Of a DNA stretch of 21,847 bases, positions 1 through 6,772 are shown one piece after another. Source of the DNA: Pseudomonadota bacterium. GTDB lineage: Bacteria > Desulfobacterota > Syntrophia > Syntrophales > UBA5619. A model generated the notes under the pieces. That model searched no databases and was not told the origin of the DNA. It was given only the letters and a program-made list of their open reading frames with translations. The DNA lies in NCBI GenBank assembly GCA_018827585.1, contig JAHJXP010000107.1, forward strand, positions 1-21,847, read 5' to 3'. Made by a program: the position numbers and the translations under genes. The number at the start of each line of letters is the position of its first letter. Within the stretch, counting starts at the first letter, position 1.

Positions 1-12
1 AACTAAAATTTT

Positions 13-28
13 ACGGCTTTGTAAAAAG
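13..28. repeat. Dispersed repeat core (left copy)
   Basis: The 16-base string ACGGCTTTGTAAAAAG matches, with one mismatch and in the same orientation, the string at 21770-21785 near the other end of the window. From general knowledge, repeats with a GTAAAAAG or CTTTTTAC edge are common between genes in Desulfobacterota drafts. Only one edge of the element is visible here. The match itself is directly seen; membership of a larger family is inference. Confidence 0.45.
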
Positions 29-36
29 TAAATTTT

Positions 37-92
37 CCCCTCCCCCGCGGGAGGGGACTAAGGGGAGGGGGAAACAACGCTCCCTTTCCCCC
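37..92 (-). terminator. Double hairpin downstream of the TauE/SafE gene
   Basis: Two perfect 8-bp stems lie side by side. One pairs 67-74 with 85-92 around a 10-base loop, and the other pairs 37-44 with 49-56 around a 4-base loop. Read on the minus strand they follow the end of the eleven-gene operon at 145. After the second stem comes an A/T-rich stretch, but no clean T-run, so this may be an imperfect terminator or a 3'-end stabiliser. The C/G-rich arms also look like a repeated intergenic element. Confidence 0.45.
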
Positions 93-144
93 GCCGGCAG
101 GACGGGTGGCAGGGCAGGGAGAGCGCCAGCCGCACAGAGGACCG

Positions 145-885
145 TCAGGCAACGATCGTCTGAATGAAGAGCATTGCGCCGATCAGGATCAGAAGCAGAT
201 GAATGAGCCGGTCGAAGCGCCCCTGCGGGATCATGCGGTTGAGGCGGTTGCCGATCCACATCGACAGGATGACCGCCGGGAGCGAGAGCAGAAAATACCA
301 ACCGACCGCGGGCGTCCAGAGGCCGCCCAGACCGTGGCCGGCAATGATGATCAGGCCGGATGGGAAAAAGTAGCCCTGAAGGGTTGCCCGGAAGAGATCC
401 GGCGGCCATTTGCGGAGGGTGCCGTAGATTACGATGGGGGGGCCGTTTGAGTTGTAGGCGCCGCCCAGGATGCCGGCGAGAAAGCCGAATACGTACGCCG
501 TCCATTCCTGCTTGAGCATCACGAGCCGGGGCTTGAGGAGCGAGTAGGAGGAAAAACCGATGATGAGGAGGGCAAGGATGATCTTGCCGGCGGTTTCGTA
601 AGGGCCTTTGAGGAGCAGGAGGCCGAGAGGGATGCCCGGAACGGAGGCGAGCAGCAGTTTCCAGGTGCTCTTGAGATCAATGCTCCGCCAGTCCCTGACG
701 ATGATCGCAAACGAAAGAAGAACTGCGACCAGGGCGACCAGCGGCGTCGCCGTTTTCATGCCGATCGACGTCATGGCCAACAGCGGCATGGCGATCAGGG
801 CGTTGCCGAAGCCGAAGACGGCGCGGACCAGCGTCGAGACGAAGATGATGGCCAGGATCAAGACCGTGACGGTTTCAAAATGCAT
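145..885 (-). CDS. TauE/SafE family membrane exporter
   Basis: This 246-residue protein is almost entirely hydrophobic, with about seven to eight membrane segments. It has the small-residue and charged pattern of the TauE/SafE (DUF81) family: VRAVFGFGNALIAMPLLA near residues 20-37, and a second related half from about residue 130 (GILGGAYNSNGPPIVIY). Family members export sulfite, sulfoacetate or other small anions, mostly across the inner membrane; the substrate here cannot be read from sequence. The ATG at 885 is preceded by a weak AAGG site. It is the last gene of the minus-strand operon that starts with the GntR regulator, about 70 bases after the isomerase-like gene. An exporter at the end of an uptake operon suggests removal of an inorganic or organic by-product. 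Confidence 0.88.
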   Translation of the reverse strand: MHFETVTVLILAIIFVSTLVRAVFGFGNALIAMPLLAMTSIGMKTATPLVALVAVLLSFAIIVRDWRSIDLKSTWKLLLASVPGIPLGLLLLKGPYETAGKIILALLIIGFSSYSLLKPRLVMLKQEWTAYVFGFLAGILGGAYNSNGPPIVIYGTLRKWPPDLFRATLQGYFFPSGLIIIAGHGLGGLWTPAVGWYFLLSLPAVILSMWIGNRLNRMIPQGRFDRLIHLLLILIGAMLFIQTIVA

Positions 886-958
886 GGGGGCCTTGCATTC
901 CCTAAAAGCCGATGGGTCAGTCGGCCAAAGCGGATAAGGGCAAAGGCGCAGAAGGCGA

Positions 959-1786
959 TTATGGCGTCAACGCCTCCTTGAGGATTCCCAGTTCGTCGAG
1001 GATGGGCTCCAGCCTCCGCTTGCTAAGCGCCCGGTCCTCATTCGACCGGGGCAGCTCGATATTCAGTGTGCCCTTGAAACCAACCTTCATGAGGTTTACA
1101 AAAACCTGTTTGAAATCGATTTTCCCGTTCCCGACGGGGACATGCCGGTCGAGGACCAGGTCGTTGTCGCTGACATGGGTGCTGATGATCCGGTCGGGGA
1201 AGGCGTTGATAAAGGATTCGGGGCCGCCGGGCAGGAGGCTCGCATGGGCGATGTCCAGGGTGAGGCCGAAGTACTTCGAGGGCAGGGCGTTGAAGACCCG
1301 CGCCAGCTCTTCGATCGTGACGCCGAGATAGGCGATCTCCGCCTCCTCGTGGATCTTGTTCATGTTCTCGATCCCGATCGCGAGTTTGTATTTCTCGGCC
1401 AACTCGACGACGGGCATGTAAGTCCGGATCAGGCAGTCGAAGACGTGGTCCATGAAAAGGCTGAAGTGATAGCCGAAATGGAGAACGACGTATTCGGCCT
1501 CCATCTCATGGGCGAGCTCCACATAGTCGAGCAGGTGCTGCTGGACGGCCTTGCGGACGGTCGGTTCGATCTCGGCGGCGTTGACGAAAGAGGCCGAATG
1601 GAGGCCGTATTTGACGCCGGCCCGATCCCGCAGCTTTTTGATCCCGTCGATCCGCGCGGGAGTCCACTTGTCAAGAAAATTGTTCGGGTTGTTGCAGCTC
1701 AGTTCCATCCAGGGGAAACTGTTTTCCTTCGCGAAGGAAAAGTACTCTTCCAGGGGTTGCGGTCCGGCGTTGAAGCAGAGTTTCAT
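959..1786 (-). CDS. Sugar phosphate isomerase/epimerase-like TIM-barrel protein
   Basis: This 275-residue protein fits the xylose isomerase-like TIM barrel (AP endonuclease family 2) fold. Likely metal and active-site residues lie at the ends of successive strands: H63 (GLHSAS), H103 (VLHFGYH), E140 (IGIEN), D178 and H181 (LTLDIAHA), H204 (STHVSDND), D213/H215 and E244 (NIELPRS). Members use a divalent metal to isomerise or epimerise sugars and keto-acids, or act as dehydratases or hydrolases, so the exact reaction is open. The start at 1786 has a strong GGAGG site 8 bases upstream. It follows the unrecognised 216-residue gene after a 160-base gap holding a nested hairpin, and is co-directional with the transporter and redox genes, so a catabolic step on the imported substrate is plausible. 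Confidence 0.85.
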   Translation of the reverse strand: MKLCFNAGPQPLEEYFSFAKENSFPWMELSCNNPNNFLDKWTPARIDGIKKLRDRAGVKYGLHSASFVNAAEIEPTVRKAVQQHLLDYVELAHEMEAEYVVLHFGYHFSLFMDHVFDCLIRTYMPVVELAEKYKLAIGIENMNKIHEEAEIAYLGVTIEELARVFNALPSKYFGLTLDIAHASLLPGGPESFINAFPDRIISTHVSDNDLVLDRHVPVGNGKIDFKQVFVNLMKVGFKGTLNIELPRSNEDRALSKRRLEPILDELGILKEALTP

Positions 1787-1880
1787 TGCGATTTTCCTCC
1801 ATGTTTAATTGATGTCATCAGGGTTCCCCCTAAGATCAGTCCCGCTGCCGGCTTTTCTTACAGAGGCAGGCGTGACATGT

Positions 1881-1919
1881 ATTCAACCCCGGCCGGCGGC
1901 ACCGCCGAAACCGTTGAAT
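1881..1919 (-). other. Nested two-tier hairpin between operon genes
   Basis: An outer perfect 7-bp stem (ATTCAAC 1881-1887 with GTTGAAT 1913-1919) encloses an inner perfect 6-bp stem (CGGCGG 1894-1899 with CCGCCG 1902-1907). It sits in the 160-base gap between the 216-residue protein gene and the isomerase-like gene on the minus strand. No T-run follows, so an intra-operon RNA processing or stability element is more likely than a terminator. Confidence 0.4.
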
Positions 1920-1946
1920 CCAATCTTCATCTCTCCGCTCGATCCG

Positions 1947-2597
1947 CTACCAGCGGTCAATCGTGTAGAGGGGCGCCTTTTCCCGGAGCAGCTCGGCGGA
2001 GCGGCAGGGGTTGTAGATGCCGCAGGTGCAGGGTTCCGCGAGCAGGACGCTGCCGTCGAACGCGCTGATCTTTTCCGTCTTGACCCGGCGGATCATGTCG
2101 CTGACCAGGTGGGGCGAAACGACGCCGTGGCCGCACATCGTCGTGAACTCCCGGATGTCGGCCGGCGGCAGACGGTCCGTTCTTCCGTGGATGCCCAGCG
2201 ACAGGTTGATCATGTGCGGGTCGATGCCGACCTCCGCGGCCAGTTCCCGGACGCGGTCGGTGATCCCGCTGACCATGATGGAGATCCCCTCGTCGGCCTC
2301 CTTGATCAGCATCAACGCCTTCTTGAGTTTCTCCCGGTCGTTGAAAACGCTGTAGACGCGGGTCCCCTCGACGGTGATGCTGTTCAGAATCTCCTCGTTC
2401 GTGACCCCGCTGTACATGTTGCGGCGCAGCGACGTCGGGATCATGTTGACCGGGCCCGCCTGGTAGAGCAGTTCGACCAGGCGCCGCACCTTCGGGGCGC
2501 TTCCCTTGTAGTTGAATCCCCGCGCCGGGTAGATGAACAAGACGTAGTCCTTTTCCAGCGAATCCAGGCTGCCTTCTCTGTGCAAACTGTGCGTCAT
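1947..2597 (-). CDS. Unrecognised 216-aa protein with Cys/His-rich C-terminus
   Basis: I do not recognise this family. The protein is soluble, with no signal peptide or membrane segment, and mixed alpha/beta in character. Its C-terminal part carries C155-G-H157 followed by H163, then C190-x-C192-x5-C198 (EPCTCGIYNPCRS). Those are four cysteines and two histidines in 44 residues, enough to bind a metal or an Fe-S cluster. The ATG at 2597 is preceded by GAAGGA about 8-9 bases upstream, and the reading frame shows ordinary coding character for this GC-rich genome. It lies 49 bases downstream of the ferredoxin-domain gene and on the same strand as the CooF-like, CooS-like and FAD oxidoreductase genes, so a role in that redox module is likely. 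The coding call is sound; the function is unknown. Confidence 0.75.
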   Translation of the reverse strand: MTHSLHREGSLDSLEKDYVLFIYPARGFNYKGSAPKVRRLVELLYQAGPVNMIPTSLRRNMYSGVTNEEILNSITVEGTRVYSVFNDREKLKKALMLIKEADEGISIMVSGITDRVRELAAEVGIDPHMINLSLGIHGRTDRLPPADIREFTTMCGHGVVSPHLVSDMIRRVKTEKISAFDGSVLLAEPCTCGIYNPCRSAELLREKAPLYTIDRW

Positions 2598-2646
2598 AAA
2601 CCCATCCTTCGTGAACTTCTTAAAAAGCGGCCAGTGCCGTGATCGA

Positions 2647-3372
2647 CTATTCCCAGGCCCGCCCTATCCCCATGTTGACCTTGGCGTTCGGCCTCCAGGT
2701 GAAGCCCTCCGCCCGGATGCTCTCCAGAACCTCCTCGGGGACCGAAAGCCCCGGTCCGACGACGGTGAAGGCGTCAATGCAAAAGACGCTGTCCACCTCC
2801 TTGGCGACCTCCTTCAGGGTCCGGAGGATGCCGCGGAGTTCGTGCCGCTCCACCTGGATCTCGATGATGGCGGAGAGAACCCGCTCGCCGAGCATCTCCG
2901 GCTTCAGATCCCCGGTGGCCTCGTTGGCGATCATGGAGTGGATCGGGTTGTGCGGTTCAATCTTGTGCACGCCGGCGCGGGCGATCGCCCGGGTGATCTT
3001 CTGGATGTCCAGAATCGACATGCCGAGTGTCGGACGGCCGATCTCGATGGCGACGCCGATCTGGTTGGGGCCGCAGCGGCGGGTGACGTCGTTCGTCTTG
3101 CATTCCTCCGTGCCGCGCCCCTGGATGCCGGTGGCCGCATGCGTCGCGCTGGGGTCGCTGAAATACCGGCGGAGCGCCCGCGGGTAATCATACACGTCGG
3201 GCGATTCCGCGATGGCGTCCACGGGGCAGTGCGCTGCGCGCAGGCAGGTGCTGCATTCGTAGCAGATTTCCTGGTCGATGCGGCTCTTGATCCCGTCATA
3301 CCGGATCGCGGCAGTGGGACAGTAGGGCTGGCATCGGCCGCAGCCGACGCAGATTTCTTCATGGATAATCAT
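2647..3372 (-). CDS. 2x[4Fe-4S] ferredoxin-domain protein with unrecognised C-terminal domain
   Basis: The N-terminal 55 residues form a bacterial-type ferredoxin domain with C8-x2-C11-x2-C14-x3-C18-P and C37-x2-C40-x2-C43-x5-C49-P; the second motif has a longer last gap than the usual x3. After a linker, residues 85-241 form a domain that I cannot assign. It includes GTEECKTNDVTRRCG with C91 and C100, then VGVAIEIGRP-like and EPHNPIHSM segments, and F-x-W near residues 224-226. The protein probably passes electrons between the FAD oxidoreductase and a partner, while the C-terminal domain could bind substrate. The start at 3372 has GAGGT 9 bases upstream, inside the end of the preceding gene; the gap is only 6 bases, so translation is probably coupled. 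Confidence 0.82.
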   Translation of the reverse strand: MIIHEEICVGCGRCQPYCPTAAIRYDGIKSRIDQEICYECSTCLRAAHCPVDAIAESPDVYDYPRALRRYFSDPSATHAATGIQGRGTEECKTNDVTRRCGPNQIGVAIEIGRPTLGMSILDIQKITRAIARAGVHKIEPHNPIHSMIANEATGDLKPEMLGERVLSAIIEIQVERHELRGILRTLKEVAKEVDSVFCIDAFTVVGPGLSVPEEVLESIRAEGFTWRPNAKVNMGIGRAWE

Positions 3373-3378
3373 AAGTTC

Positions 3379-4635
3379 TTACCTCTTCGATGACAGAATC
3401 AGGGCCTCTCTGCGGCCCGCTGGTTCCGGGAAAGGGATGACGCCGGTCGCTTGCGGCCTGAGCAGGGCCGCCTCTCCGGAGCCGATCACCCGTCCGGAAT
3501 GGATCAGGGCGTGGAGCGTTCCGGCGGCGGAGATGTCGCCGATGAGGGCCCCACCCACCGGTTTTCCCCCGATCAGGAACAGTTCGCGCCGGACCTTCGC
3601 TTCCGGCCTTTCGTACGAGATTACCTCCGCCCCGTCCACCGGCGGGCCGAGGGTCACCATTGCCAGACCGTGGAGCTCCATCGCGTTGATCCGGGTCAGG
3701 TCAGTAAGCGGCAGCGGGGTGCTCCGGTAGAGGTTTTCCGCCGCCCGTTTCCCCTGGGAGACCGCCTGTGGCCAGGTGTTCGGACTGATCTTTTCCCCGC
3801 CGGCGGCGATCACGGCCACATCCCCCGCGGCGAATATCCGCGGATCGGAGGTCTGAAGCGCGGGGTTCACGACGAGCTCTCCGTCCGTCAGCAGACCCGA
3901 TCCCTCCAGGAAGGAGGTGTCGGGCGACGTGCCGGCCGCCACGAGAAGGGTGTCGCAGGGAAGCCATTCCCCACCCGCCTTGAGGCCGGAGATCACCCCC
4001 TCCTTGATGCGGAGATCCTCGAGGGGGGCGTTGACATGCAGGCGGATCCCCAGGTCCCGGAGATGATTCTCGACGACCTTTGCCGCTTCCGGCGAGAGGG
4101 CGCGAAGCAGGACATGCCCCCGCCGGACGACGAGGGAAACCTCGAAGCCGGCATGGCGCAGGTGAGCCGCCGTCTTGACGGCGACGAGCGAGCCGCCGAA
4201 GACCAGGACGTTGCGGTGATCGGCCAGCCACTCCTTCGTCTTTCTCGCCGTCGTCAGGTCGCGGACGGGAAAGATCCCCCCGCAGGCAGCGGTGGCCAGG
4301 ATCCCCGGCAGGTAGGGGTCTCCGCCGTGGGCGAGGATGAGCCGTTCGTAGGAGAGCGTTTCCCCGTTTTCGAGCACAAGACGCCTCTCCTTGCAATCGA
4401 GGGAGCGGACCCGGACGCCCCGAAGGACGGTCAGGAGCGGGTCAACTCCCCGGGGAGGGAAGAAGAGGTCTTCCTCGGCGATTCCCCCCGCGATGAACTG
4501 GGGCAGGAGCGTCCGGTAATAACCGGCTTCCTTTTCCGCGTCGATCAACGTCACGGCCCGATCCGGCCAGGCGGCCCGGCAGGCCGCGGCGGCCTGAAAA
4601 CCGGCGACGCCGCCGCCGACAATGATGCATGCCAT
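3379..4635 (-). CDS. FAD/NAD(P)-dependent pyridine nucleotide-disulfide oxidoreductase family protein
   Basis: The 418 residues show the two-dinucleotide-fold layout. An FAD-binding VGGGVAGFQAA is at residues 6-16, an NAD(P)-binding fold with VFGGSLVAVKTAAHL is near 145-159, and the FAD-closing TSDPRIFAAGDVAV is near 262-275. There is no CxxxxC redox disulfide, so it belongs with ferredoxin-, rubredoxin- or NADH-oxidoreductase-like members (FNOR type). The second Rossmann glycine motif is altered (GGSLVAV), which could weaken nucleotide binding. The start at 4635 has GAGGAG 8 bases upstream. It follows the CooS-like gene by 43 bases. In known CO dehydrogenase clusters, CooF passes electrons from CooS to such an oxidoreductase, and the same order is kept here. 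Confidence 0.86.
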   Translation of the reverse strand: MACIIVGGGVAGFQAAAACRAAWPDRAVTLIDAEKEAGYYRTLLPQFIAGGIAEEDLFFPPRGVDPLLTVLRGVRVRSLDCKERRLVLENGETLSYERLILAHGGDPYLPGILATAACGGIFPVRDLTTARKTKEWLADHRNVLVFGGSLVAVKTAAHLRHAGFEVSLVVRRGHVLLRALSPEAAKVVENHLRDLGIRLHVNAPLEDLRIKEGVISGLKAGGEWLPCDTLLVAAGTSPDTSFLEGSGLLTDGELVVNPALQTSDPRIFAAGDVAVIAAGGEKISPNTWPQAVSQGKRAAENLYRSTPLPLTDLTRINAMELHGLAMVTLGPPVDGAEVISYERPEAKVRRELFLIGGKPVGGALIGDISAAGTLHALIHSGRVIGSGEAALLRPQATGVIPFPEPAGRREALILSSKR

Positions 4636-4678
4636 GAAACAAGCTCCTCGAAAAGCTTCGCCTTTCCGGGCGTTTCCG

Positions 4679-6133
4679 TCAGGACCGGATGAACCAGTCC
4701 AAGAGTTCCTCGGCCCGGACCGGGTGGTCGAAATGGGTCAGGATGCCGCCCATGGCCGCCAACTCTTCACGAAGAAGGGTGCGGACCGGTTCGCTCCCCC
4801 AGAGGGGAATGGGGGTCGCCAGCGAAACCTTCATCCCGAGGGCGGCAAGGCCCAGCGCCAGGGTCAGCTCCCGGCAGTTTCGGAGGCCCGAGAAGCAGAT
4901 CCCCTTGAGAAGGGGAAGCTTCCCGGCGGAGGCGAGGGCGCTGACCGCGGCCAGGGGACCTTCGTCGGCCTCCAGAAGCGCGACGGGGAGTTCCTGCTTG
5001 ACCATCCAGGCGGCCGCGTCGCCCCAGGAGGCGACGGCATAATCTTCGCCGCGCAGCGCCTTGGCCATCTCCACCGGAAGGTATCCGAGGGACAGCAGAA
5101 GGCTGTCGGTCCCGCCGAGCAGGGCGATCTTCGCCGGGGAACCCTCCTGGAGCGCCGCCGCGATCTCGGCGTCGCCGAGGTTTACCCGGCCGGCGCCGAC
5201 CAGCTTCGGGTCGAAGTCGAAGGGGGCCGCACTCCGGCGGTCGAAGGCGTCGCTTGCCTGCTTGAGGATCCCGGCGGCGTCGGGATTTTCCGCGCTTGGG
5301 ACGACGGGAATCTTCATCCCGGCGCAGAGGGCCAGAATCCCCGGATCGGTCCCGGGTCCGGCAGCCACGAGGTTCACCTTTCCCGAGCTGAGGACCGTTT
5401 CCGCCTCGCCCGACGTGCAGGCGATCGGGAGGAAGCTTCCGCCGGCGGGGATCCAGTCCCCGAGCGAAACCAGGCGGACCTCCGGTTTCTTGAGGGCGGC
5501 CGCCTTTTCCATGAGCGACTCGATCAGGGATTGCGATGCCCGCCCCGTCACGCCGACGAGGATCGCCTCTCCGGCCAGAAGGCCATAACCGGCGGAGCAG
5601 GGCATCGATCCGGCGGAGGACTTCGTCCTCGCCTGTGACGCAACACCGGTCCCGTAAAGGGCCAGACGCAGGGCCTGACGAGCGAGCCGTTCCGGGGAAG
5701 CGGATGGCCTGGCCAGCAGCAAGGCGCCCTCCGAGATCGCGACGGAGGAGAGGGGGGCGCCGCCAAGACTCTTGACGGCTGCGGCCGCCCTGTCCCGGAT
5801 CGATGCCGGCCATCGGATCTCCCCGCTGTTTCCAGCCGGATCGGCCGGCAGGATCTCCAGGACCCCCTGGAGTGTCAGGCGCAGGAGAAGGGCCGCGGTC
5901 ATCCCGTCGCGGTCGAGGCCGCATATTCCGCGCTCCGCGCCGCGCCCGAAGGGATCGATCCGGCAGGGTCCCTGCAGACACCCGTAGGGGCAGGAAAGTC
6001 CGAGGCGCAGGAAGCCGTCCTGCGGCTGCTGTTTTTCATATCGCTCCCAGTTGAGGCCGAGCCCCATCCGGGACGCCCCGCGGAGCAGCTCCTGGCTCAC
6101 CGGGTCCACCGTCTTGAAATGAATCGTTTCCAT
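4679..6133 (-). CDS. Degenerate CooS-like (carbon monoxide dehydrogenase/hybrid-cluster fold) protein
   Basis: The 484 residues resemble nickel CO dehydrogenase (CooS, about 630 residues) at both ends. Near the N-terminus, CPYGCLQGPCRIDPFG followed by GICG gives C48-x3-C52-x4-C57-x13-C71, like the B-cluster motif. The C-terminal GICFSGLRNC and LATPIPLWGSEPV echo the last C-cluster cysteine and the GPVPPVLGSP segment. By recalled alignment to the Carboxydothermus enzyme, C239 (ACTSGE), C270 and C413 keep three C-cluster ligands. The HGH histidine reads as TGR (196-198), and the two other cysteine sites read GGTDS (340-344) and SWGDA (369-373). The protein is also shorter, and the N-terminal D-cluster pair is incomplete. 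The start at 6133 has GGGAG upstream. Its neighbours are CooF-like and FNOR-like genes; no cooC nickel-insertion gene is in the window. It is probably not a CO oxidiser; its function is unknown. Confidence 0.75.
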   Translation of the reverse strand: METIHFKTVDPVSQELLRGASRMGLGLNWERYEKQQPQDGFLRLGLSCPYGCLQGPCRIDPFGRGAERGICGLDRDGMTAALLLRLTLQGVLEILPADPAGNSGEIRWPASIRDRAAAAVKSLGGAPLSSVAISEGALLLARPSASPERLARQALRLALYGTGVASQARTKSSAGSMPCSAGYGLLAGEAILVGVTGRASQSLIESLMEKAAALKKPEVRLVSLGDWIPAGGSFLPIACTSGEAETVLSSGKVNLVAAGPGTDPGILALCAGMKIPVVPSAENPDAAGILKQASDAFDRRSAAPFDFDPKLVGAGRVNLGDAEIAAALQEGSPAKIALLGGTDSLLLSLGYLPVEMAKALRGEDYAVASWGDAAAWMVKQELPVALLEADEGPLAAVSALASAGKLPLLKGICFSGLRNCRELTLALGLAALGMKVSLATPIPLWGSEPVRTLLREELAAMGGILTHFDHPVRAEELLDWFIRS

Positions 6134-6163
6134 AGATTTTTCAACTCCCTGATCTTTCGAATG

Positions 6164-6712
6164 TTAGGATTTTACGGATCTGCCCTGATCCAGCAGCAGG
6201 AGGCTCCCCTCCGGAACGCCGGCCGCGGCCTTGGCCGTCGCGAGGCGCTTTTCGTGCAGGAGTTTCTCGATCTCCTCCAGATCGACCACTTCCAGGGCCC
6301 CGGTCGGACAGACATCGACGCAGACGGGATTTTCCATGTAGAGGCACCGGTCGCACTTCAGGGCGATTTTTCTCTCCGGCGAGGGGGTGATGACCCCGTA
6401 GGGGCAAAAGGCGGTGCAGGTCCAGCAGCCGATGCAGAGATCCTCCCGGATCAGCACCATGCCGCTCGCCTCGTCCCGGCACAGGGCGCCGGTCAGGCAG
6501 GCGTCGATGCAGGGCGCCTGGAGACAGTGGCGGCACTGGAGGGGAAAGGCGTCGTTCGGCCCCCCCTCGACGTGCACCCTGGGCTGGGGTGCAGGCGCCT
6601 CCTGAACGGCCCCGAGCAGGGTCTTGGATTCGCTGCATCGTTCCGCAGCGCAGTACAGCTCACACGTCTTGCAGCCCGTGCAGCGGTCCTTCCGTATTCC
6701 GATGACTTTCAT
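6164..6712 (-). CDS. CooF-like 4x[4Fe-4S] electron-transfer protein
   Basis: This 182-residue protein has the DmsB/HycB/CooF pattern of four clusters. The motifs are C11-x2-C14-x2-C17-x3-C21, C60-x2-C63-x4-C68-x3-C72, C93-x2-C96-x2-C99-x3-C103, and C120-x2-C123-x7-C131-x3-C135. No Tat or Sec signal is present, so it is cytoplasmic. CooF proteins accept electrons from CooS and pass them to a hydrogenase or a flavin oxidoreductase. Immediately downstream are the CooS-like gene (30-base gap) and an FNOR-like gene, which supports the CooF assignment over DmsB-type subunits. The start at 6712 has GGGAG about 7 bases upstream. It follows tctA by 60 bases without an evident terminator, so cotranscription with the transporter is likely. 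Confidence 0.87.
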   Translation of the reverse strand: MKVIGIRKDRCTGCKTCELYCAAERCSESKTLLGAVQEAPAPQPRVHVEGGPNDAFPLQCRHCLQAPCIDACLTGALCRDEASGMVLIREDLCIGCWTCTAFCPYGVITPSPERKIALKCDRCLYMENPVCVDVCPTGALEVVDLEEIEKLLHEKRLATAKAAAGVPEGSLLLLDQGRSVKS

Positions 6713-6772
6713 GAACCACTCCCAATGTGTAATTTTTCAATTCTGTTTCGGCAGTCCCTTTGCTTTGTCCCG

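Noticed and set aside
4679..6133. Calling this gene a functional CO dehydrogenase (cooS)
   Set aside because: Several C-cluster ligand positions seem lost and the protein is short. The fold similarity is reported without the activity.
6164..6712. Calling this a DmsB/NrfC-type subunit of a molybdoenzyme
   Set aside because: No molybdopterin catalytic subunit or membrane anchor is nearby, whereas CooS-like and FNOR-like genes are adjacent.
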